DNA of 64,000 nt from Flavobacterium sp. HBTb2-11-1 (GTDB taxonomy: Bacteria; Bacteroidota; Bacteroidia; Flavobacteriales; Flavobacteriaceae): contig NZ_WUMO01000004.1 of assembly GCF_009826975.1 (NCBI RefSeq), forward strand, positions 1-64,000. Reading direction: 5' to 3'. This document shows, one piece after another, positions 8,548-16,811 of the stretch. A program made the translations under genes and the position numbers. How positions within the stretch are numbered: position 1 is the stretch's first letter; every line of letters starts with the position of its first letter. The notes beneath the pieces were generated by a model, which made no database searches, was not told where the DNA came from, and saw only the letters and a program-made list of their open reading frames with translations.

Positions 8548-9588
8548 TTGAGTCTAAAAAAAATAATCACGATAAGTGCCGTAGCCATCATTTCAGTTTT
8601 ATTGATTTATGGTTTTATATTAATCAGTAAAATATTTAGTTCTAATACTAAATTTGAAGAAAAGGAAGTGTATGTCTATGTGCCGACAGATGCCAATTAT
8701 GCTGATGTAAAAAAGATATTAGCACCTTACATAAAGAATTTTGACAACTTTGAATTGGTTGCCGAAAAAAGAGATTATCCGCAAAATGTAAAATCTGGAC
8801 GTTTTTTACTGAAAAAAGATATGAATAATATCGACTTAGTAAGAGCAATGCGTTCTAATATTCCTGTTAAGTTGGTTTTCAATAATCAAGAAAGATTAGA
8901 GAATTTTGCCGGAAGAATCGGAGCAGAAATTGAAGCAGATAGTTTGTCACTTCTAAAAGCGATAAAAGATTCTACATTTTTAGCAGCAAACGGATTTAAT
9001 GAAGAAAATGTTTTTGCAATGTTTATTCCAAATACTTATGAAGTTTATTGGAATACTTCAGCTGAAAAGTTCCGTGATAAAATGATAAAAGAATATCATA
9101 ATTTCTGGACACCTGAAAGAATCGAGAAGGCAAAGAAACAGGGATTAACTCCAGTTCAAGCTACAATTTTAGCGTCAATTGTGCATAAAGAATCGGTTAA
9201 AAAAGACGAAAGGCCACGTATTGCAGGAGTTTATTTGAATCGTTTACGTTTAGAAATGCCTTTGCAGGCTGATCCAACCGTTATTTATGCTTTAAAATTA
9301 AGAGACAACAATTTTGATCAAGTTATTAAAAGAGTGTTTTATAATGATTTGGTAATGAGATCCCCATATAATACTTATGTGAACAAGGGACTTCCTCCTG
9401 GACCAATCGCAATGCCTGATATTACAGCATTAGAAGCTGTTTTAAATCCAGAGAAGAACGATTATATTTATTTCTGCGCTAGTGTTGATCGTTTCGGATA
9501 CCATGAATTTGCGGCGACATTGGCAGAACACAATGTAAATGCAAAAAAATATTCTGACTGGATAGCAAGTCAAGGTGTGACAAGATAA
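8548..9588 (+). CDS. mltG: endolytic murein transglycosylase MltG
   Basis: Inner-membrane lytic transglycosylase that cuts nascent glycan strands and sets their length. One N-terminal membrane helix (5-28, ISAVAIISVLLIYGFILI), a LysM-like subdomain, and the YceG domain with catalytic glutamate E215 in LASIVHKES and GVYLNRL behind it. The start codon is TTG at 8548: no ATG precedes the membrane helix and the next methionine is at residue 92, so TTG is needed. It begins 10 bases after the acetyltransferase stop. A terminator follows at 9610. Confidence 0.93.
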   Translation: MSLKKIITISAVAIISVLLIYGFILISKIFSSNTKFEEKEVYVYVPTDANYADVKKILAPYIKNFDNFELVAEKRDYPQNVKSGRFLLKKDMNNIDLVRAMRSNIPVKLVFNNQERLENFAGRIGAEIEADSLSLLKAIKDSTFLAANGFNEENVFAMFIPNTYEVYWNTSAEKFRDKMIKEYHNFWTPERIEKAKKQGLTPVQATILASIVHKESVKKDERPRIAGVYLNRLRLEMPLQADPTVIYALKLRDNNFDQVIKRVFYNDLVMRSPYNTYVNKGLPPGPIAMPDITALEAVLNPEKNDYIYFCASVDRFGYHEFAATLAEHNVNAKKYSDWIASQGVTR

Positions 9589-9609
9589 ATTTGATTCTTT
9601 ATAAGATTA

Positions 9610-9643
9610 GAAACCGAAGTAACATTTACTTCGGTTTTTTTTG
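9610..9643 (+). terminator. terminator after mltG
   Basis: AACCGAAGTA (9612-9621) pairs with TACTTCGGTT (9627-9636) around a short loop and is followed by a T run. Confidence 0.85.
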
Positions 9644-9988
9644 TTTTTTCGAATGCAAAAATTGGATTGAAATCGAAAATTTATGAATTTATTATTTTGA
9701 GTGTTTTTTATAATGGAGTAATAAAAAAATAAACATTTTTTAATGTAGAATTTTATAAAATTCAAAAAGAGGTTTTCAAGATTTGGATAGAAAATCAAAT
9801 TTTTATTATAAGAAAATTCATTCTTTTTGATGAAATTTGCTTAAAATTTATATAAAATGCGATTTTTTTTGATCTTAATTTTTGGTTTTTAAAGTTAAAA
9901 AAAGAGAACTAAAATCTCTCGGAATCCATTACTATAACTGGGATGAAAGCACTTTACGATTTTACGTGTAAAATGCTAAATTGTTGAT

Positions 9989-10020
9989 TTTGAGTATATT
10001 TTAAAAATAACTTATCTTTG
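9989..10020 (+). promoter_or_regulatory. promoter of the lysozyme-like gene
   Basis: TTG at 9989-9991 and TATCTTTG at 10013-10020 are separated by 21 bases, a good Bacteroidota -33/-7 promoter. Transcription should start near 10026. Confidence 0.6.
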
Positions 10021-10031
10021 CACCGTAGAAA

Positions 10032-10058
10032 TTTCAAGAGGGTGACAGCGTCTTGAAG
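10032..10058 (+). promoter_or_regulatory. 5' leader hairpin before the lysozyme-like gene
   Basis: TTCAAGA (10033-10039) and TCTTGAA (10051-10057) form a 7-bp stem with an 11-base loop GGGTGACAGCG, just after the predicted transcription start and 12 bases before the ATG. Role unknown; it could affect translation or mRNA stability. Confidence 0.4.
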
Positions 10059-10069
10059 AAAAACAATTT

Positions 10070-10711
10070 ATGATAAAGAAATGGTATTTTTATGCGAGTT
10101 TAGTCGTTATTATTACATTTTTAAGTTTGGGATTTATTCCCTCTAACCACGAAACCAAACCTTGGTTTTTAATTGAAAAAACAGATGGATCAGAATATAT
10201 TTTTCCATCTAAAGAAAAAGATGATTATCCGAAAATCGCAAATGTCCCATTCACAGGAAATCGTCTAATAGGATTTAAAGAAGCAGTTGCTTTTAAAGAA
10301 TCACAAGGGCAGTACAGATTAGTAAACACTCTTGGTTATATGGGCAAATATCAATTTGGTTCTAAAGCTTTGAGAGCAATCGGAATTAATGATACTAAAG
10401 CCTTTTTAAAAGATCCTGCTCTACAAGAAAAAGCTTTTATGGCTTTACTAGCCAAAAACAAATGGATTTTACGTAACGAAATCGAAAAGTACGAAGGCAA
10501 AATCGTCAGCGGTATTGAAATTACCGAATCTGGAATTTTAGCTGCAGCGCATTTAGGCGGGGCAGGTTCTGTAAAGAACTTTTTCAAAAACAAAGGAAGC
10601 AGGCATTTTAGAGATGCTTTTGGAACTTCTTTGAAAAGCTACATGAGAGATTTTGCAGGTTACGATCTTTCTTTTATAGAAGCTGATAGTAACGCAACAG
10701 TAAACGACTAA
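10070..10711 (+). CDS. membrane-anchored lysozyme-like / lytic-transglycosylase-like protein
   Basis: 213 residues with an N-terminal membrane or signal segment (5-22, WYFYASLVVIITFLSLGF). The soluble part has FKESQGQYRLVN (about 75-86) followed by GYMGKYQFGS, which resembles the ES...G..GLYQ region of lysozyme-fold transglycosylases; E77 would be the catalytic acid. AAHLGGAGSVKNFF near 155 resembles phage-type lysozyme-like domains. I infer peptidoglycan cleavage; the exact family is not certain. It lies after mltG but has its own promoter, leader hairpin and terminator. Confidence 0.65.
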   Translation: MIKKWYFYASLVVIITFLSLGFIPSNHETKPWFLIEKTDGSEYIFPSKEKDDYPKIANVPFTGNRLIGFKEAVAFKESQGQYRLVNTLGYMGKYQFGSKALRAIGINDTKAFLKDPALQEKAFMALLAKNKWILRNEIEKYEGKIVSGIEITESGILAAAHLGGAGSVKNFFKNKGSRHFRDAFGTSLKSYMRDFAGYDLSFIEADSNATVND

Positions 10712-10714
10712 ATT

Positions 10715-10757
10715 AAAAGAGGTTGTTTCGCAATAGGTGAAACAACCTCTTTTTCTA
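10715..10757 (+). terminator. terminator after the lysozyme-like gene
   Basis: AAAGAGGTTGTTTC (10716-10729) and GAAACAACCTCTTT (10739-10752) form a perfect 14-bp stem with a 9-base loop and a T-rich tail. It may also serve the leftward mutase gene. Confidence 0.85.
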
Positions 10758-10771
10758 TTTATTTTCCATAT

Positions 10772-10806
10772 CGGTAATACTGAGTACTGAGACTGAGACT
10801 GCAAAA
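10772..10806. repeat. CAGT-word repeat (family A)
   Basis: GGTAATACTGAGTACTGAGACTGAGACTGC is a run of ACTGAG words directly beyond the stop of the mutase large subunit; same vocabulary as the elements at 5541, 25662, 35660 and 35967. Confidence 0.55.
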
Positions 10807-10807
10807 C

Positions 10808-12937
10808 TCAATCTATCAAAGCTTCTAAGATTTTTATTGCCGCTTCACTAATTTTAGTTCCAGGCCCAAAAACTGCCGATGCACCCGCATCAAACAAGAA
10901 TTGATAGTCTTGAGACGGAATTACACCACCCACAATTACCATAATGTCTTCTCGTCCATGTTTTTTTAATTCTTCTATCACTTGAGGCACCAATGTTTTG
11001 TGACCAGCAGCAAGTGATGAAACACCTAAAATATGAACATCATTCTCCACAGCTTGTTTTGCTGCTTCTGCCGGAGTTTGAAATAATGGGCCTATATCAA
11101 CATCAAAACCAACATCGGCATAACCTGTTGCGACTACTTTTGCACCACGGTCGTGACCGTCTTGTCCCATTTTAGCAATCATAATTCTAGGACGTCTTCC
11201 TTCTTGTTTGGCAAAAACATCTGCTAGTTGTTTTGCTTTTTCAAAATTCTCGTCATTTTTTATTGCTGCACTATACACTCCGCTAAAAGATTTAATTTGC
11301 GCTTTAAAACGGCCAAAAACAGTTTCCAATGCATTACTGATTTCGCCTAATGTTGCTCTGTTCCTAGCGGCTTCAATTGCATTTTCTAATAAGTTCCCTT
11401 GTCCTGTCTGCGCACAATGGATTAATTTTTCTAGTGACTTATTTACTTTTTCAGAATCTCGCGTTCGTTTTATTTCTTCAAGACGTTCAACCTGTTGTTT
11501 GCGAACCAATTGATTGTCTACATCCAAAATATCCAACGGATCTTCCTTCTCTAAACGATATTTATTCACACCGACAATAATATCTTGCCCGCTGTCAATT
11601 CTTGCTTGTTTTCTTGCCGCAGCTTCTTCAATTCTAAGTTTCGGAATTCCGGCTTCAATTGCTTTTGTCATTCCGCCGAGTTCTTCTACTTCTTCAATTA
11701 ATTTCCAAGTCTTTTCTACGATGTCATTGGTTAAACTTTCAACATAGTAACTTCCAGCCCAAGGATCGACTGTTTTAGTGATTTTAGTTTCTTCTTGAAG
11801 AAATATTTGAGTATTTCTAGCAATTCTGGCAGAGAAATCTGTTGGAAGCGCGATTGCTTCGTCTAAAGCATTGGTATGAAGCGATTGTGTTCCGCCAAAA
11901 GCCGCTGCTGCCGCTTCTATACAAGTTCTAGCAACATTGTTAAACGGATCTTGCTCTGTCAAGCTCCATCCGCTGGTTTGGCAATGCGTTCTTAATGCCA
12001 AAGATTTATCACTTTTTGGATTGAATTGCTGTAATAATTTTGCCCAAATCATACGCCCAGCTCTCATCTTGGCAATTTCCATAAAATGATTCATTCCGAT
12101 TGCCCAAAAGAAAGATAATCTTGGAGCAAATTCATCAATCGTCATTCCTGTTGATAATCCGGTTCTGATGTATTCTAAACCATCTGCCAAAGTATATGCT
12201 AGTTCAATATCAGCTGTTGCTCCAGCTTCCTGCATATGATAACCAGAAATGGAAATAGAATTGAATTTTGGCATTTTTTTGCTCGTAAATTCAAAAATAT
12301 CAGCAATGATTTTCATCGAAGGAGTTGGGGGGTAGATATAAGTATTTCTAACCATAAACTCCTTTAAAATATCATTTTGGATTGTTCCCGATAATTTTTC
12401 TGGACTAACACCTTGTTCTTCAGCAGCAACTATATAAAAAGCCATAATAGGTAAAACAGCTCCATTCATAGTCATGGAAACTGACATTTCATCTAGCGGA
12501 ATCTGATCGAAAAGCACTTTCATGTCTTCAACAGAATCTATTGCGACACCAGCTTTTCCCACATCGCCAACTACTCTTTCGTGATCTGAATCGTATCCGC
12601 GATGTGTTGGTAAGTCAAAAGCAATAGAAAGTCCTTTCTGTCCTGCTGCTAAATTTTTTCGGTAAAAAGCATTGCTTTCTTCTGCTGTCGAAAATCCAGC
12701 ATATTGACGAATAGTCCACGGACGTCTCACATACATCGTGGCATATGGTCCGCGTAAATTTGGTGCAAAACCGGCTCCGAAATCAAGAAATTCTAATTCT
12801 TCGATATCTTTCTCAGAATAGCTTTTTTTGATTTCAATTCCTTCGGCCGTCGTAAAGTTATCTGCCAAGTTTTCTTGACTTTCAGCTTTCGGCTTTTGAC
12901 TTTGAAGAGTTATATGTTTAAGGTCTTTTCTTATCAT
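10808..12937 (-). CDS. scpA: methylmalonyl-CoA mutase, large (catalytic) subunit
   Basis: Adenosylcobalamin enzyme that interconverts (R)-methylmalonyl-CoA and succinyl-CoA in propionate or branched amino acid metabolism. 709 residues: TIM-barrel substrate domain from about 50 ([21 protein letters not shown]) and a C-terminal B12 domain with the DxHxxG motif in [12 protein letters not shown]595 is the lower cobalt ligand. Forms a heterodimer with the small subunit 40 bases upstream; the MeaB guardian is at 55869-56990. The first 25 residues are not conserved: residues 11-21 ([11 protein letters not shown]) come from a dispersed DNA word repeat. The catalytic part is intact. Confidence 0.96.
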   Translation of the reverse strand: MIRKDLKHITLQSQKPKAESQENLADNFTTAEGIEIKKSYSEKDIEELEFLDFGAGFAPNLRGPYATMYVRRPWTIRQYAGFSTAEESNAFYRKNLAAGQKGLSIAFDLPTHRGYDSDHERVVGDVGKAGVAIDSVEDMKVLFDQIPLDEMSVSMTMNGAVLPIMAFYIVAAEEQGVSPEKLSGTIQNDILKEFMVRNTYIYPPTPSMKIIADIFEFTSKKMPKFNSISISGYHMQEAGATADIELAYTLADGLEYIRTGLSTGMTIDEFAPRLSFFWAIGMNHFMEIAKMRAGRMIWAKLLQQFNPKSDKSLALRTHCQTSGWSLTEQDPFNNVARTCIEAAAAAFGGTQSLHTNALDEAIALPTDFSARIARNTQIFLQEETKITKTVDPWAGSYYVESLTNDIVEKTWKLIEEVEELGGMTKAIEAGIPKLRIEEAAARKQARIDSGQDIIVGVNKYRLEKEDPLDILDVDNQLVRKQQVERLEEIKRTRDSEKVNKSLEKLIHCAQTGQGNLLENAIEAARNRATLGEISNALETVFGRFKAQIKSFSGVYSAAIKNDENFEKAKQLADVFAKQEGRRPRIMIAKMGQDGHDRGAKVVATGYADVGFDVDIGPLFQTPAEAAKQAVENDVHILGVSSLAAGHKTLVPQVIEELKKHGREDIMVIVGGVIPSQDYQFLFDAGASAVFGPGTKISEAAIKILEALID
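12875..12907. repeat. AAAGTCAAAAGCCGAAAG word repeat inside the mutase gene (family J)
   Basis: Read on the minus strand it is CAAAGTCAAAAGCCGAAAGC and so on, a string of xAAAG words that also fills the spacer at 27072-27112. Here it is in frame and encodes residues 11-21 of the mutase large subunit. Confidence 0.55.
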
Positions 12938-12977
12938 TGAGACACTTTTTTTGAATTTTAATTAATTACGTTAAAGA

Positions 12978-14342
12978 TTATTCCAGTTCTAATAGTTCCT
13001 GTTCAAGTTGCTCTGCCAATCTTTTTTCTATAATTGGCGTAATTAATGTTTTTCTTGGTTTGATTTTTACAAAAGGAAACAATTCTAAATCGTGTTTCAT
13101 TCTGTCTTCTTTATTTGGATATTTATTTGTGCCTAAAAGAATTTCTTTTTTAGAATCGAATAATTCCTGTTCTTTATTGGCACTTTCCTGAATTTTCTTT
13201 TTGATTGTGCCATCATTCAGAAGTTTCAAGAAACCTCCATTGGCTTCAATATCTTTAAATAATGCCAAACTTTTTTCTGCCAATTGCATTGTTAAACTTT
13301 CGATGTAATAACTTCCGTCAGCTGGATTGTCTACTTTGTCAAAATAACTTTCGTGTTTTAAAATTAAAAGCTGATTTCTAGAAATTCGATCTCCAAATTC
13401 ATTGTCTTTATGATATAATGCATCGTAAGGCAAATTTGCAATTGCATCTGCGCCACCCAAAATGGCTGACATGCATTCCGTTGTAGTACGCAGCATATTC
13501 ACATTATAATCGTAAATGGTTTTATTGCGTTTTGTAGGTGTTGCCAATACATGGCATTGAATTTTTGAATCGTATTCTGCAGCAATTAAATCAAAAAGCA
13601 TTCGAAGCGCACGAAGCTTTGCAATTTCGAAGAAATAATTTGTTCCAACAGAAACTTGAAAAACCACAGATTTTGCTATATTAGAAAAACGATTTAAATA
13701 TTCGTTTGCATGCGCTAAACTATAGGCAATTTGCTGCGTAATATTAGCTCCAGAATTTTGATACAATCCTAAATCTACACTTAGCAGATTTAAATTGGTC
13801 GTATTTTTAAAAAGTAAATCTAATGTTTCAAAATTATTTTTTTCCGAAGTACTAAACCAATTTCCTTCTCTTGCCAATTGCCCAATGGGGTCAAAATTGC
13901 AATAAAAATTAGCTTTTTTCTGGATTGAAATCGTATCTAATTTTTTAACGAAATCGATTGAGATAAAACTGAAATTAAAGTAGACGTTTTTGTTTTCTAA
14001 AGGAAGATTCTCTAATAATTTTTGAACATCAATTTTATCATTTTCGATTGTAAAACGAAGGCTTTCTGCACCTCTTTCTAAAGTGTTTAAAGCGCGTTCG
14101 ATAGATTTTTCTACATCAAAAACAAAGATATTTTGGCAGATTTTAAAATCTGAAGCTTGGGTGTTTACATTTGCTGCCTTTGTAAATTCGTCACGGTGAT
14201 AAAAAGGCTTTACCTGAATATCTTCTGGAGAATTCCAAATAACGGTTTGATTGTAATCGGCTCCATCCAATTCAAACTGAATTTTTTGTTTCCATTGTTT
14301 GGATGAAATCGGATTAAAATCGTCGAATAGGTTAGTGGCCAT
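12978..14342 (-). CDS. mutA: methylmalonyl-CoA mutase, small subunit
   Basis: 454-residue partner of the catalytic subunit. It shares the mutase barrel fold (SSKQWKQKIQFELDGADYNQTV at the N-terminus; FEIAKLRALRMLFDLI, DNPADGSYYIESLT in the body) but ends before the B12 domain and so lacks the DxHxxG cobalt ligand, as expected for the non-catalytic subunit (family length 450-640; this is the short form). Upstream neighbour divIC is 14 bases away and the large subunit gene follows by 40 bases, so the three are probably co-transcribed. Confidence 0.93.
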   Translation of the reverse strand: MATNLFDDFNPISSKQWKQKIQFELDGADYNQTVIWNSPEDIQVKPFYHRDEFTKAANVNTQASDFKICQNIFVFDVEKSIERALNTLERGAESLRFTIENDKIDVQKLLENLPLENKNVYFNFSFISIDFVKKLDTISIQKKANFYCNFDPIGQLAREGNWFSTSEKNNFETLDLLFKNTTNLNLLSVDLGLYQNSGANITQQIAYSLAHANEYLNRFSNIAKSVVFQVSVGTNYFFEIAKLRALRMLFDLIAAEYDSKIQCHVLATPTKRNKTIYDYNVNMLRTTTECMSAILGGADAIANLPYDALYHKDNEFGDRISRNQLLILKHESYFDKVDNPADGSYYIESLTMQLAEKSLALFKDIEANGGFLKLLNDGTIKKKIQESANKEQELFDSKKEILLGTNKYPNKEDRMKHDLELFPFVKIKPRKTLITPIIEKRLAEQLEQELLELE

Positions 14343-14356
14343 TGTATTTTGTTTGA

Positions 14357-14689
14357 TTATTCTTTTTCTTGAATGGTATCTCCTTCAAATTGTATGATGT
14401 AAATATCTTCGCTGTCTTTTTTCATAAAATACTTTTCGCGAGCGTATTTCTCAATTTGTTCTGGATTTTTGAGCTGTTTGATCTGCTCTTGATCTTTTTT
14501 GATTTCTTCCTGATAATACTTTTTATTATCCTCGAGTTCGTGTATCTGCTGATCGAGAAAACGATGATCAAAATAGGAGTAATTGTCTAAAAATAACATC
14601 CAAACTATAAAAAACAGCAAAACCCAAACGTATTTGTTACCTAGGTATTTGAACCATTTTTTGTCTTTGTATGGATTTTTAAATTTCAT
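14357..14689 (-). CDS. divIC: septum formation initiator, FtsB/DivIC family
   Basis: Small bitopic division protein that joins FtsL and FtsQ/DivIB in the divisome. 110 residues: basic N-terminus (KFKNPYKDKKWFKYL), one membrane helix (20-35, YVWVLLFFIVWMLFL), then a coiled coil (43-80) and the family end motif PEQIEKYAREKYFMKK followed by an acidic tail. A longer frame begins at 14782 but its extra 31 residues are encoded by the hairpin element at 14728-14815 and are not typical, so I start at MKFKNPYKDK. Confidence 0.85.
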   Translation of the reverse strand: MKFKNPYKDKKWFKYLGNKYVWVLLFFIVWMLFLDNYSYFDHRFLDQQIHELEDNKKYYQEEIKKDQEQIKQLKNPEQIEKYAREKYFMKKDSEDIYIIQFEGDTIQEKE

Positions 14690-14727
14690 TTTAAACGAAT
14701 ATTTCTTTTGAATTTGAGTGTTGTCTC

Positions 14728-14815
14728 TAACCCCGATAGAAACCGGTATTCTTTTTTGGTCTCGTTCCTTTAACGAGATCAAAAAAGATAAAGGCGAAAG
14801 CGGGTAATCAGCTCC
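14728..14815 (-). ncRNA. long-hairpin intergenic element between udk and divIC
   Basis: Read on the minus strand: ACCCGCTTTCGCC, then ATCTTTTTTGATCTCGTT, loop AAAGG, AACGAGACCAAAAAAGA, then ATACCGGTTTCTATCGGGGT. The two hairpin arms (14751-14766 and 14771-14786) pair over about 16 bp with one G-U position, and ACCCG/CGGGGT close the outside. Architecture (conserved GC-rich ends around a long variable hairpin) is like the element at 98-285. It may be a structured RNA, a processing site or a mobile repeat. Confidence 0.45.
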
Positions 14816-14846
14816 TAATTATTATGGTTTAAATTTACGATAAAAA

Positions 14847-15455
14847 TTATGAAATTCTCTGATTAATTACAGCCCGAACTACATCAATTGCTACTGTATT
14901 GTATTTGTCATTCGGGATGATGATGTCTGCAAAAGCTTTAGATGGTTCTATAAATTGCTCATGCATAGGCTTTAAAGTGGTTTGGTAGCGGTTTAAAACT
15001 TCATCAATATCACGTCCGCGTTCTGAAATATCTCTTTTTAAACGGCGAATTAATCTTTCGTCAGAATCGGCGTGAACGAAAACTTTTATATCAAACATGT
15101 CTCTCAATTCAGGATTGGTCAAGATTAAAATTCCTTCTACAATCATTACTTTTCTAGGATGTGTCGAAATAGTGTCATCGGTTCTGTTATGCTGAATAAA
15201 AGAATAAACAGGTTGATCGATTGTCTCGCCTGCTTTTAGCGCCTTTAAATGCTTTACCAACAATTCGAAATCAATCGCGCGAGGGTGATCAAAATTGATT
15301 AATGCTCTTTCGTCAAATGACAAGTTATCAGTTTGTTTATAATACGAATCTTGAGAAATTACCCCAACTTCTGTATGTGGCAATTCGTTCATGATTTGAT
15401 GTACTACTGTTGTTTTTCCACTGCCAGTTCCTCCTGCAATTCCTATAATGAGCAT
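14847..15455 (-). CDS. udk: uridine kinase
   Basis: Phosphorylates uridine and cytidine to the monophosphates in pyrimidine salvage. 202 residues; P-loop GGTGSGKTT at 8-16; the QDSYYK and NFDHPRAIDFEL motifs bind nucleoside; LIRRLKRDISERGRD is the lid. Typical length. It is the first gene of the leftward series udk, divIC, mutase small, mutase large. A -7 box is at 15481-15488. Confidence 0.95.
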   Translation of the reverse strand: MLIIGIAGGTGSGKTTVVHQIMNELPHTEVGVISQDSYYKQTDNLSFDERALINFDHPRAIDFELLVKHLKALKAGETIDQPVYSFIQHNRTDDTISTHPRKVMIVEGILILTNPELRDMFDIKVFVHADSDERLIRRLKRDISERGRDIDEVLNRYQTTLKPMHEQFIEPSKAFADIIIPNDKYNTVAIDVVRAVINQRIS

Positions 15456-15480
15456 AAATTTGATGTTATAATTTGTTTCG

Positions 15481-15488
15481 CAAAAATA
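15481..15488 (-). promoter_or_regulatory. -7 box for udk
   Basis: CAAAAATA on the plus strand reads TATTTTTG on the minus strand, 26 bases before the ATG. Confidence 0.45.
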
Positions 15489-15524
15489 ATAATTTAACTG
15501 AATCGCTAAACATTTAAAATAATT

Positions 15525-15760
15525 TAACCATATAAGTAATGTAAGTAAATTTAAGCTAGAAAATATTTAAACAAAATGTTACTTAACTAATATTACTGCT
15601 GTTATATTGATAAAAGACAGAATTATTTGTTTTAAACCATATAAGTGATATGAGTGAATATAAATAGTTAAATTCTTTGCGCTTAATGAACTTGCATTTT
15701 TTCGCAGAAAGAAATTGCTTGCTAAACTTATAATCTCTTAAATGAACTTATATGATTAAA
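15525..15760. repeat. ACCATATAAGT repeat (family L)
   Basis: ACCATATAAGTAATGTAAGT (15527-15546) recurs as ACCATATAAGTGATATGAGT (about 15637-15656), and a reversed form (GAACTTATATG, about 15744-15754) closes the stretch. Similar direct and inverted words are common in Flavobacterium spacers. Confidence 0.45.
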
Positions 15761-15764
15761 AAAT

Positions 15765-15799
15765 AAAAAAAAATCCCGAAAGCGAACCTTCGGGATTTT
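15765..15799 (-). terminator. terminator of the dnaA-to-SDR series
   Basis: AAATCCCGAA (15771-15780) pairs with TTCGGGATTT (15789-15798) around AGCGAACC; the T run is on the minus strand, so it ends the leftward SDR gene. Confidence 0.85.
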
Positions 15800-15852
15800 G
15801 TGCAATCAGTATAGTTTAAAAAAAATATTCTGAATTTAGTAAGCACTTGTAA

Positions 15853-16734
15853 TTATTTATTCTTTTTTGCTTTAATCATCATTTCAAGCTGATCCCAAAG
15901 TTCTTCTGGAATTGCTTCTAATAAATTGAATTGTCCAGCGCCTTTTAACCATTCGCCTCCATCAATTGTGATTACATCTCCGTTGATGTAAGATGAAAAA
16001 TCAGAAACTAAATAAGCAGCTAAATTGGCCAACTCCTGGTGATCTCCAACTCTTTTTAACGGCACTTTTTTAGCCATATCGAATTTCTCTGAAAGATCTC
16101 CTGGCAATAATCTGTCCCAAGCACCTTTTGTAGGGAATGGTCCAGGAGCAATTGCGTTAGAACGAATTCCGTATTTTGCCCACTCTACAGCAAGACTTCT
16201 TGTCATTGCTAAAACTCCCGCTTTTGCAGTAGCACTAGGAACCACATAAGCAGATCCTGTCCAAGCGTAAGTAGTTACTATATTTAAAATCGTTGCCGAA
16301 GTTTGTTTAGTGTCAATCCAGTGTTTTCCAAAAGCTAAGGTACAGTTTTTAGAACCTTTTAGTACGATATCTATCACAGTATCAAATGCATTTGCAGATA
16401 ATCTTTCGGTTGGCGAAATAAAATTTCCTGCTGCATTATTTAAAAGAACATCTACTTTTCCGAAAACTTTTAAAGTTTCCTGAAGCATGTTTTCTACTTC
16501 TTCATAATGGCGAACATCACATTGAAGAGGAAGACATTTGCCTCCAGTTTGGCTTTCCAGTTCGGCAGCTGTAGTTTTTAACTTCTCTAAATCTCTAGAA
16601 GTTATGGCTACTTGAGCTCCTAATTCGAGAAAATATTTGGTCATAGCTTTGCCTAAACCGCTTCCGCCGCCTGTAACGACAATGACTTTGCCTTTTAAAG
16701 CATCATCACGCAACATTTTATCTGTGTAGCTCAT
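15853..16734 (-). CDS. SDR oxidoreductase, 2,4-dienoyl-CoA-reductase-like
   Basis: NADP-dependent short-chain dehydrogenase, 293 residues. TGGGSGLGKAM (21-31) is the cofactor motif and NNAAGNF (99-105) the structural NNAG variant. At the active site the usual YxxxK tyrosine is serine (S167xxxK171 in VVPSATAKAG), as in mammalian 2,4-dienoyl-CoA reductases, and NAIAPGPFPTKGAWDRL is typical of that group. Probable role: reduction of dienoyl-CoA intermediates during oxidation of unsaturated fatty acids. Last gene of the leftward dnaA series, 77 bases after the aminotransferase. Confidence 0.85.
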   Translation of the reverse strand: MSYTDKMLRDDALKGKVIVVTGGGSGLGKAMTKYFLELGAQVAITSRDLEKLKTTAAELESQTGGKCLPLQCDVRHYEEVENMLQETLKVFGKVDVLLNNAAGNFISPTERLSANAFDTVIDIVLKGSKNCTLAFGKHWIDTKQTSATILNIVTTYAWTGSAYVVPSATAKAGVLAMTRSLAVEWAKYGIRSNAIAPGPFPTKGAWDRLLPGDLSEKFDMAKKVPLKRVGDHQELANLAAYLVSDFSSYINGDVITIDGGEWLKGAGQFNLLEAIPEELWDQLEMMIKAKKNK

Positions 16735-16811
16735 ATTTTTTCTTTTTTTTACAATATTAGTTAAATAAAATAGGATGCACGCATAACAATGTTATAAAAT
16801 TTTGAAAAATT

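Larger units (their letters stand above)
9589..10069. other. 480-base spacer, AT-rich
   Basis: Holds the mltG terminator (9610-9642), the promoter and leader of the next gene (9989-10069), and otherwise very AT-rich sequence without a credible frame or RNA. Short frames here are low-complexity K/N/F/I strings. Confidence 0.7.
15456..15852. other. 397-base spacer
   Basis: Contains the udk promoter, a degenerate repeat (15525-15760) and the terminator of the SDR gene (15765-15799). No coding frame or stable RNA seen. Confidence 0.7.

Noticed and set aside
9607..9798. 63-codon frame on the minus strand in the 9.6-10 kb spacer
   Set aside because: Low-complexity K/N/F/I string crossing the mltG terminator.
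14690..14782. 31 extra N-terminal residues for divIC
   Set aside because: They are encoded partly by the hairpin element; the protein family starts at the ATG at 14689.
15853..16734. Loss of catalytic tyrosine in the SDR as a sign of inactivity
   Set aside because: Serine at this place is normal in 2,4-dienoyl-CoA reductases, so the enzyme is probably active.
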